This document shows, one piece after another, positions 9,919-18,865 of a stretch of 64,000 nt of DNA. A model generated the notes under the pieces. It was not told the DNA's origin and searched no databases. It was given only the letters and a program-made list of their open reading frames with translations. The DNA comes from Turbatrix aceti. Taxonomy: Eukaryota; Nematoda; Chromadorea; Rhabditida; Panagrolaimidae. The position numbers and the translations under genes were made by a program. Numbering within the stretch: the stretch's first letter is position 1; each line of letters starts with the position of its first letter. The stretch lies in assembly GCA_963969345.1 (NCBI GenBank), contig OZ017768.1:2938718-3002717 (forward strand). The letters are read 5' to 3'.

Positions 9919-10437
9919 TTACTGAGGCGGGGGTCCGCTTGGTGGTGGGCCCGACGGACGAGGAGCGTCACGGCGGCGACGGTCGGACGGTGGGGGTCCC
10001 GATGGTGGCGGGCCGCTTGGCGGAGGTCCAGACGGGCGGGGGCCGTCAGCGTCACGACGACGACGATCAGACGGCGGTGGGCCACTTGGGGGAGGTCCGC
10101 TGGGCGGGGGTCCGCTTGGTGGGCCGCCAGGGAGGTCACGGCGACGACGGTCAGATGGTGGGGGTCCAGACGGGGGTGGGCCGCTTGGTGGCGGGCCACT
10201 TGGTCGGCCTTCTGGGGCATCACGACGGCGGCGGTCAGACGGAGGGGGTCCCGATGGCGGGGGTCCGCTTGGGGGAGGGCCGGACGGGCGAGGACCATCG
10301 ACATCACGGCGACGGCGATCCGAAGGAGGTCCACCCGATGGGGGTGGGCCAGATGGAGGAGGTCCCGATGGGTGCGGCTTGGCGACCACAAAGGTAACTG
10401 CAACAGCTAGGAGGCAGAGGACGACGAACTTATTCAT
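9919..10437 (-). CDS. Secreted SGPPP/RRRR repeat protein, copy 3 (longest)
   Basis: Single exon, 172 aa: signal peptide MNKFVVLCLLAVAVTFVVA, KPHPSG, then SGPPP blocks separated by five SDRRRRD sites followed by VDGPRPS, APEGRPS, LPGGPPS, ADGPRPS and APRPS. The five inter-site segments are non-identical, so processing would release a set of related but distinct peptides. Expansion from two (copy 2) and three (copy 1) sites points to unequal exchange between repeat units. Long open frames on the other strand and in another minus frame here are by-products of the repeat composition. Confidence 0.87.
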   Translation of the reverse strand: MNKFVVLCLLAVAVTFVVAKPHPSGPPPSGPPPSGGPPSDRRRRDVDGPRPSGPPPSGPPPSGPPPSDRRRRDAPEGRPSGPPPSGPPPSGPPPSDRRRRDLPGGPPSGPPPSGPPPSGPPPSDRRRRDADGPRPSGPPPSGPPPSGPPPSDRRRRDAPRPSGPPPSGPPPQ

Positions 10438-10625
10438 GGTGAATGAATGATGTGAGGTATGGGGGATCCGGGGGGATATTTATGGGCTCCGCGGAAGAGG
10501 AAATATGCCCTGATCACACCCGGCACCGCCCCCCTCCCAGGTGTGACATATCGGGATCAATTTTTATGGGCAGACTGTAGAATGTTGAATCAGAGGGTAC
10601 AATGACACGTGAAACTAGGCTGTTA
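10438..10625 (-). promoter_or_regulatory. Promoter module of SGPPP gene 3
   Basis: Contains GTTTCACGTGT, CTGATTCAACA, TTGATCCCGATATGTCACA, GGGCGGTG, TGATCAGGGC and TATA-like CATAAATATCC in the same order and near the same spacing as in the other two copies; the TATA-like box is about 45 nt upstream of the ATG. Confidence 0.7.
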
Positions 10626-10979
10626 TTAAAAACAACAAATTTTTTGATTGATCACGGACGTTTTTTACCGTTCTCATTTTTTATGTGATACCTCATTGCG
10701 TCATTCCCCGCATTTTCCGACCACTGTACAATCACCGAGAGTGCGCAAAAAATATGTAGGCTCCCTATACGTGGCTGTATCATCCGCCGCCAGCTCAGCT
10801 GCAATAATATTTTTTTTTCATTTTTTATTTGATCATCGTACTTCTTTGGCAGGAGCAAAACTCGTCGAAAAGGATATGAAAAAAACACAAACAAGCGAGA
10901 GGCATCAACACTCCTTCCCTCGCAATGCAAACAATTCAGAAAAAAAGGTGTCAAAATGAACGAAAAAAAGTAGTCAGCA

Positions 10980-13076
10980 TTAAACCGCAGAAGTGGGCTT
11001 CGGCATGCTGCCGTAGATGTTCTCGGGCGCCGAAGGGGTCTGGCCTGGGGTGGGGATGTGTCGGGCGGACATGCCGTCGGTCTCGAGGATGGTAGGTGCC
11101 CGCATAGGAGTGCGCTGGTCGGCAGGCAGGGTGCCCTGGTTGTCGATGAAGTCCAGGTCGCCGGAGGAGTCCGCGCCACGATCCTGGTAGGGGTAGAGGT
11201 CGCGGGGCCCATAGGCGGTTGGCTTGTACGTCGGCGGGTTGAGTCCGATGTTGGCGTTGTACTTGGAATCTCCGTATCCGAGTTGTTTTGCGTTTCCGAG
11301 GCGACGACGGTAGACGCGGAGGAGTTCGTTGATGAGATCGTAGGTCGCGCGGCCTCCGACGTGCTGGCGGACGAATTGGAGCAGGAGGACGCCGTCGGGA
11401 CGGAGGAAGTCGTGGACAAAGCTGCGGAACTGGCCTTGGCTGAATGAGGTGAACTGAAAAAGGTAAAATGGGTTAGAAACAGGATTCAATGAATGTTCAC
11501 AAATAAAATAGTTTTTTCCTGATTATAAACAGATTTTTATTTCAAATTTTGTATTCGTACGCGAACACTATTTTTTTTTAATTTATTCGCGTTCGCTTGC
11601 AAAAAAAGTAAGATTTTTCGAACCTATAAAACAAACAAAAATTATGGTAAAATAACAATCACGGTGCCAAAATCGATGTTTTTTGGCAAAAATAGCAAAT
11701 AACATTTATCAAATGAACCCAAAAAAAAATTTATAAAAAAAGTGAATTACCAATTGACTTTTTTTATTTTTTTATCCATGAGAACAAAATTTCGAAAAAT
11801 TGAAAAAAAAACCTGTTTGTTAGCGAACACGGTAAAAAAAGTTCGCATTTGTTTGATTTTTCAAACAAAATTTAAAAATTGTTTTTGTGTTCGTTTGCAA
11901 ACTAAAAAACGGCTATTTGTCCGTATTTTACTGTGATTTTTCAAAAACAGATCTCTGAAATCCCCAGCGTGCAAAACAGGTAATTATCGCCAAAAATAAC
12001 TTTCGTGCAAATAAAAAAACAACAATAAACGTTTCGGGCAATTATTTCATCGTTCTGGTCCGTAATTGTTGTTTTTGCAACTTTTACGATCAATGAAAAA
12101 CTTTTCCAAACAAAAAATAACTCACCGTCGGATCGTGCTTGTTCATGTTGAGAAGAACAAACGTGCTTCGGAAATAGGGGAAGCAGAGGACAAAAAGATG
12201 GTAGAAAAAGTTGACAAGCGTTGCGAGACCCACAAAAATAAACCAGCAGTACAAAAAGAGATAGAGTTTCTCGTTGATCATATTCATCATGATTACGCAC
12301 TGTACCGAGTTACGATGGGTCTGGCCGAGTTTGAAGACGACAAAATCACACATGATGACTCGGGGAAAAATTGCAGATTCGCGCCATTCTTCGCCCCTGA
12401 CGACATCAAAAAGTGTTTCGTAGCCCCAAGTCATGTAGTTTCCGCCGAGGAATTTGTCCATCATGCAGAGTTGGCCAAAGACGTTAATCAGGTACCAAGC
12501 CTTGATCGCGAGGTAGAGCATGGTCGCGTTCCAGCCAGATCGAGCGACGTGTTTCGTGTATTTTGGATTGAAGATATCCACGGTTTCCGCGATATAATCC
12601 GCAACAGTCCGAATTTCCTTTTCCCGGTCTGGGCCATGGAGAGAACGGCACTTTTTCACTTCATGGACAATGGATCTCGGATTGACGGCGGTCTGCTTGT
12701 GGAGCATGTTCCAGATGTAGTTGGGCAGGTAGAAAGCGAGTGCCTGGAGCGCTAGCACTATGGGTACCCACCGATAATAGCTGATATGGTCTTCGCGGTC
12801 TTCCATGGATTTCGGGATATCCTCGTCAAACGGCACGCGGTACATGTTGTTGATGAAGCAGTAATCCTCGGTGTACTTCTCCCAGCCTCCGCGGAATTCC
12901 ATGGGCACCCAGCACTGAATCGGGCTGCCAAAGTATTGCTTGGTCGAAATTGCGATGGCAAAAGACGCCAGCATGATGGATGTTGCGTAGTAATTCAGCC
13001 AGTCGACTGAATCCGCGACATCCTGAACCTTCACCCAGGAGTTGATGTACTTGTTGATGAAGGGTATACCCAGCAT
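10980..13076 (-). CDS. Innexin (gap-junction channel subunit)
   Basis: Two exons, 13076-12126 and 11453-10980, joined in phase 0 (donor GTGAGT, acceptor TTTTCAG) across a 672-nt intron; 474 aa. Innexins form hexameric or octameric invertebrate gap junctions. Visible: N-terminal helix region, TM1 LNYYATSIMLASFAIAI, first extracellular loop with the Cys in SPIQCWVP and the YTEDYCFI motif, the family signature YYRWVPIVLALQALAFYLP at TM2, second loop cysteines in RVIMCDF and SVQCVIMMN, TM4 LYCWFIFVGLATLVNFFYHL, then a cytosolic tail with RQHVGGRATYDLI and a Pro/Thr/Ser-rich end. The family usually has YYQW; here it is YYRW. Length and topology are normal. Which worm inx paralogue it matches cannot be decided by eye. 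A short upstream spliced leader exon is possible near 13130-13160. Confidence 0.93.
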
Positions 13077-15173
13077 GGTGACGGCTACGGCAGAGGATCA
13101 CTCGATGCTTAACCGTACGTAGGACTGGGATAGTTTTTTTTACCTGTTTTGGAGCTGAAAATGGGAAAATAAATTTTTGAACAGGTAAACGTGGTGCGGC
13201 CGCGATTTATCGTATTATGGTAGAAAATCCATTTTTTTAGATTTTTGAAAAAAATCGTTGTGGGAAAATTTCACACGAAAAAAAGCTAAAAAAACAAAAA
13301 CAGCTTCTAATCTGGGAATCAAATCAAAAAATTCCTGTCAACTCGACGCCCAAGTGATCGTAACAAATGCATAAAACTTTGTCAGAAAATCCAGAAAAAA
13401 AAGTTGAAAAGCATTTTTAAAATTCAAAATAAAATTTAAGCGACAAAATTTTTTTCTGACATGAATTTTGATTTTGAATTTAAAAAAAAATCTGAACACA
13501 AAATGTTTCAAAATTTGGTCTAAAAAACGCAAAAAAAATAGGCCGAATCGATTTTTAGAGCAATTTTATGCCTTGATCGTATCCCCATCAAAACTCCTCA
13601 TTAGACCCCGAAAAATCCCCCCCCCCCGACAGCACGCAACAATTGATTGATGCCTGCCACCGGGAAAAAATCGTAATTGAAGCTCCAGTGTTCTTCCCCA
13701 TCAAAAAAACGTCGTTCAAAGTGCCAATCGAATCCCGTCCTCCCCCGATTATCGAGCAACGGCGATGGTCGAAGGCAGATAAGTGAGTGAGTGGCTGGCC
13801 AGATGAGTGGTCTGCGCAGGCTCGTACGAGATAGATCTCAATCGAGACAAACGAACGAACGAACAAACCAGGGCCAGCAAGACAAGACGAACGCCAATCC
13901 TTGCTCGTCCGTTCGGCGCCGGCACCCTGACCCAGTCGCCAACCAAATACGTGCTAAATGCCATTCAACGTGCTGGTTGCGCAGGCATGAATCGGAATCG
14001 GACACGCGTGCGCGGGTCAAATTCATTCATGTGGTGCAAAAAATTGGGACATGAACGCAGAAACAAGCCATAAAAAAATTATTACATATTTTTTGTTCAT
14101 TCAGAGTCATAAAAAAAAGAAAGCCAAAATCAATCAATCGAGTCTCTCTCCCGGCTGCAATTTGTGAGGGAGACGTGATTCACTCACGTCGTTCGTCTGC
14201 AGCCCCATCTGATGTTCGTTCACGGGCCCAGCGGAGACGGAAGACGGGAAACGTGAAGACATGAATAAAATACCCCTCCTCTCACCGTAAAACGAACAAC
14301 GAACAAAAACAACGAGAAAAGTGTCACCAAAGATGTTTTTGTCTCTCTTATTTTTGGAAAAAAAGGAAGGAAGCAGGCAAGATACCCCAGGATGGCCGTC
14401 GTTGGCGTTGGTGACTGTACGCTTACGTATTCAAGATTCAAGCAGACGACTGCTGTTCTTGTGCATAGCGATGAGCCACGGAGCTCCGGGCAGCACGTAC
14501 AACAAGCAGGCGCTGCACGAGGACCCAGAACAGGAAGCAAGAGTTTTTCCTCGCAACTGTTGGACAATTCTGGTTCCGGCAAAAACAAAAAAATGCGACA
14601 ACAATCAACAAAATGTGAGAATGAGAAGCAAGAAAATCGGCAAGCAAGAAAAACAGTGGCGGAGCTTGCAAGAAATTGCAAGGAACGCGGCGAGTGGCCA
14701 ACGAAGCCAAACCACAACCAAACTGTCGCCGCCGCGCGCCACCATCAACGACCCGACCCGTTCGACCCCAGAACGCCTAGGCAGGGCAGGCAGGACTCTG
14801 ACCGATGTTTTTGCGTCGCCCTCTGCCCTGTCTGACCGACCCAACAACCCCCGCTGCTGCTGCTGCTGCTGCGCGAGCCAGCGAGCAATCGAGTACGGCG
14901 GCTCGACCGGGACGGCCGGAGACACTCCCTCCCGGCCGGCCGAATGACTGACTGTGCTTGACCGATGCTGGCTGACAAAGCGGGTACCGGCCACGGACAC
15001 GGCTACGACGATGTCGATGACGACGACGACGCTGCTCCCGACACTGTTTGTCTGCTGCTTGCCGATCGGGCAAGTCAGGCAGGCAGGGCACAAGAAAAAC
15101 TCGTGGTTGTTCCGTTTGTACGCCGTCCTGCAAAAACAACGGAAAAGGGGGGGGTGTGACGGATACGATCGGG
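13077..15173. other. Spacer upstream of innexin, no supported gene
   Basis: About 13.1-14.1 kb is A/T-rich; 14.2-15.1 kb is GC-richer and open in several frames on both strands (up to ~165 codons), but these have no splice context and no protein-like features. A CTG/CAG run lies near 14852-14872 and a poly-C run begins the MITE at 15.18 kb. Confidence 0.4.
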
Positions 15174-15181
15174 ATCAGCAC

Positions 15182-15574
15182 TAGGGTTCCCACCCCCCCC
15201 CCCCCCCGTTTAAATTGCGGGGGGGGGGATATACGGGGGGGAAATCTTCACGGGGAGTAGAACGGGGAATTTCACGGGGGAGAAACCGTTGCGGGGGGGG
15301 ATACGGGGGATTACGGGGGTTACGGGGGAGGTAGTTTTCCAAAAACAGTTAGATGCCCACGCGCGCTGCGCATTGCACGCATGTTGCGCTGTTTTTTGTT
15401 TTCAAAATCCGTGTTCAAGTTTATCCCGGAGTAAAATTTGTCAATGGAGGGATATAAGTTCACGGGGAGGAGATGTTCACGGGGAGTAGAACGGGGAATT
15501 TCACGGGGGAGAAACCGTTGCGGGGGGGAATACGGGGGGCTCCCCGCGGGGAACGGGGGGGGACGGGAACCCTA
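15182..15574. mobile_element. hAT-type MITE 1 with perfect 8-bp target duplication
   Basis: 393 bp. The ends are perfect 10-bp inverted repeats (TAGGGTTCCC and GGGAACCCTA) and are directly flanked by ATCAGCAC on both sides (15174-15181 and 15575-15582). Eight-bp duplications and short YAGGG-type ends are characteristic of the hAT superfamily. The interior has two copies of a G-rich block (about 15243-15300 and 15476-15530, GTAGAACGGGGAATTTCACG), as sub-terminal repeats; there is no transposase. Confidence 0.85.
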
Positions 15575-15582
15575 ATCAGCAC

Positions 15583-17192
15583 TGCGAATTGGCAACATGC
15601 TACTATTTTATAACGGTCCGCGTCCAAAAAAACAAAAAAAAATCTAATAAACCTTGGCGTAAAAAAAATGTGATCACTGTTTCGACAAAAAAACGGTATT
15701 TTCGTATCATTTTTTTTAGTTTTTAGAACCGAAAAATTTATGAACCCTAATATTCTATTTATTTTTTGGTTCAACGAACTAAAAAAAATGATATAGAAAA
15801 CCGTAATTTTTCTCGAAATCCGTGCTGCGCAAGTTTTTTCTTTGCTGCAACAGCCGATCTTTTGAAGTTCGATCATGCGCCATCGTCGTCGTCAACGACC
15901 TCCTCCTCAGCTGCTCCCCGATGATTCACGCCAAAACAGGCGGCAACGCAACTGACCAAGCCTCAAAAACGAGCATGCTCATGCTTTCGGGTCAATCGTG
16001 ACCCCCCGCAAACAAAGAATGCAACACACAAACAACATTCTCCTCCATTCCGGCAGGGGCCACAGAAAAGACGCCGTCATTCATGCCACAAAGACAATGC
16101 AAATAAACACGCGACTGGGGTCGGCGAGAAAAAGTCCATTAGATCATTAGTCCGCCAATTATCGCCTAGGTACAAAGAAGGGTGCTAAAAATAGGACCTG
16201 AACATGGGAAATTATCTACGAAACCGAGTCTGGTTTGATCCTGCATGCAATGACTCCACAAGCATGCTGTTCTCACGCCTTCGCTCTTGAGCGAGCACCT
16301 GCGCGGTCCGATGATGAACGCGAGTCGGGTTAGTCACTGTCACCGTCACTAACACCGTCAGCGAGAGGAGGGGGGCTATTGACCGTGTCGAGTCGAGCGT
16401 CGAAGCCAGGCCGATGCGCACTAATCCAATCGCTGATTAAACACTTGAACCCCCTTTATGGGGGCTAAATCAGCTGCTGCAGGGGCTGGGCTGGACCACG
16501 AGCTCGTGGCTTTACGGCTTATAGAGTCATGATCCCTTCTAGGATCGATGTCAGCTGTTTTTAGGGTTACAAACACTTTCAAAATATTTTTAAAACCTCT
16601 AAAAAACTTTTGATCCATTAAAAATTCAAAAATAAATTTTCAAGTCGATGAAAAGCAAAAAAAACGTCCGAGTCAATAAAAACCAAAAAAAAATCTTTCA
16701 AAGTTCGCAAATGTGCTCCCTTCCCCCTGAAAACGATACAAATCGTCCTTTTCACACCCGCTAACCGCCAAGAGGAGTAAGCGCAAAGCCAAACTTTGGC
16801 GGCGACCCAGCATCGTCGGTCGGCGGTGACTTGTATCAACTCGCTACTTTGCTACTTTTCTTTCCGCTTCCGTTTCTTCTTCTCCTTCTCCGAAGGCGTA
16901 TAATTTATCCGTCCGATTGCTGGCCTTTGACTTGTGATGATCAAGCGGCGTTATTTACCCCAGCAAAAACGCGCAGCCAACTTTGTTTACCCGGTCCTCC
17001 AAAAATCATCGATTGTGAATCTAAATAAATGCTACTCAATAAAAAAATGCAGATATGCGCTTCGTTAAAAAAACAAGCACGTAGCAAAATATTTTGATTG
17101 AAATCAGAAGAAAATTTTATTAGATAAATCTACGGTAAAACTAAACACAAAAAAATTACATTTTCGCTCCAAGAGCCCCGCAACTTTCACGA
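15583..17192. other. Spacer, no supported gene
   Basis: I see no coding exon. Near 16990-17035 lies a block of about 45 bp that recurs at 18708-18757 (GGTCCTCCAAAAA followed by CATCGATTG.GAAT), in each case downstream of a minus-strand gene. Confidence 0.4.
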
Positions 17193-18220
17193 TCACTCAT
17201 TCGACGAATCGCTCAACTTACGCTTACGGTGAGAGTCGTAATCGAAGGGCTTGTAGGTCGAAGCATTCAGTCTTTTTCGTGCGTGATAGCTGAAATACGA
17301 TTAAAAAAATTAAATAAATCCTCAAAAAATAAAAACTTACAACAAATCGTTGGCAGCATTCTGGGCATGAACAACGAGTTTTTGTTCAGTGATATAATCG
17401 TCTTGAGACCAGGCATGTCAGGGGGCCGAAAATTTTCGGCCCCGGCCCCCTCGGCCCCTATGTTTTTGGCCCCGGCCCCCTGGCCCCTCGCGGCCCCTGA
17501 CTGATATTTTTTTTTTAATTTTTGCAATCGAATTCAAAAAACAAAACCGAATGATCAAAAATCAAAGCTACTGGTTGATGAAGAAGTATGGGAAGGTAAA
17601 GCTAACAATTCACAACCAAAGAAAAGGACAAAAAACACGCGCATCTTTTTGTTGAACGCGCAATCTTCGCTAGATTTTTTCAAAAAAAATATAAGGGGGG
17701 CCAAAAGGGGCTTTGGGGGCCGAGAAAAAACGGCCCCGGCCCCCGGGGGGCCGAAAGGGGCCGCGGCCCCCGGGGCCGGCCCCCGATTTTTGACATGCCT
17801 GCTTGAGACTTGGACTTGCATACGGCCAAGAAATACGATACGACTGTATAAAAATAACCCTGGTGGAAACCCAGGTACTTTTTCGGATTTGGACTGGCAG
17901 AGTACTTGGCGAGTGTGCTGTCGGAGAGGACCTAAATGGGCGCATATATGCAATAAGGCAAAAAATCAGACAAATAATATTATGAAAAAAATTCGGAACA
18001 GAAATTATTCTTGAATGAATTTAGTCGAACTTTGCAAAAATAATTCCAAAAACCAAAAACTGAACAACAATTTTTTTCCAAAAAAATATGCAGAACCAAA
18101 AATTTTTAGGCCGGTCACCTAAATTTTTAGGCCAGTTTTTTGTCTTGATTTGCATAAATGATAGGGAAGAATATAAACTTACAGATACTCGTCATTTTCG
18201 AGGACTTTCAAATTTGCCAT
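17193..18220 (-). pseudogene. Unidentified small gene interrupted by a MITE
   Basis: Minus-strand exons: 18220-18183 (ATG; MANLKVLENDEYL), a second beginning about 17917 (acceptor CGACAG) and running to 17802, continuing after the MITE at 17409-17341, and a last exon 17289-17193 ending KRKLSDSSNE. The middle exon contains KYLGFHQGYFYTVVSYFLAV before the MITE and ITEQKLVVHAQNAANDLLYH after it. The MITE (17410-17801) duplicated GTCTCAAG in the coding strand; reading across only one copy of that octamer keeps the frame, whereas reading through the element meets a stop. So either the gene is inactivated in this haplotype or the element is removed by splicing. No family is recognised. The 38-nt first exon and the weak acceptor of the second are uncertain. 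It lies about 650 nt downstream of the adenylate kinase gene on the same strand. Confidence 0.55.
17410..17801. mobile_element. hAT-type MITE 2, inserted in a coding exon
   Basis: 392 bp with 11-bp inverted ends (CAGGCATGTCA and TGACATGCCTG) flanked by the perfect 8-bp duplication CTTGAGAC (17402-17409 and 17802-17809). About 100 bp at each end is dominated by GGCCCC/GGGGCC repeats, the middle is A/T-rich. No transposase. The size nearly equals MITE 1, but the ends and interior differ. Confidence 0.88.
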
Positions 18221-18865
18221 TGGGCAAAGTAGAAGCTGAAGATTAGGAAATAGAAACTGACAAAAACGCCAAATTTGTAACAAAATCGCGACAGAAAAAA
18301 ACAACAAACTTGTGATTTATGATAAACACAAATGCACGGGATACGTCCAAAAATTATGTCGTAAAACCTCAATTTTTTTTGAGTTTTTAGGTAAATCTCA
18401 GCCCTCCCCGTTATAAAGAAATAATTGTTGGGGAAGCCACTTGTCGTAGCTGCAATTTAGAACCCCTATGTGGTGCCAAAATTATAAAACAGTGCATCAA
18501 ACTGAAAACACATATAAGAAACGAAAATATTTGGAATTACGGTGAAATAGTTGGACACAGATTGCCAAACCAACGCCAATATTTTTTTTTGAATTTTAGG
18601 TCGTTTTTTTAGGTTTTTTTTCCGTTTAATTGTGCTTTTTCTTCCGAATTTGACTCTGTCTCTGATTTATTGCCACTTCCATTGTTTTCACCATTCGCTA
18701 ATTCGGTTTACTCGGGGTCCTCCAAAAAGCATCATCGATTGCGAATAAAAATGCTTCGGAAAAAAAATTATAAAAAAATAATATGTGTGCTTTTTTTTCT
18801 ACCATGCTCGATTTCTCACTGTCCTAACATCGTTGCGAAACAGGTGTGTCTGTGTGCAGCAGCGG
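18221..18865. other. Spacer between adenylate kinase and the MITE-broken gene
   Basis: A/T-rich with no exon seen. The 18708-18757 block repeats 16990-17035. If the two minus-strand genes form an operon this would be its inter-cistronic region, though 645 nt is long. Confidence 0.4.

Noticed and set aside
9846..10403. 185-codon minus-strand frame and 152-codon plus-strand frame over SGPPP gene 3
   Set aside because: They are alternative readings of the same repeats, with no signal peptide or family; only the SGPPP frame starts with a signal peptide in all three copies.
14220..15193. Several overlapping frames of 130-208 codons on both strands
   Set aside because: GC-rich low-stop sequence with CTG repeats; no splice sites, signal peptide or recognisable motif, and frames overlap on both strands.
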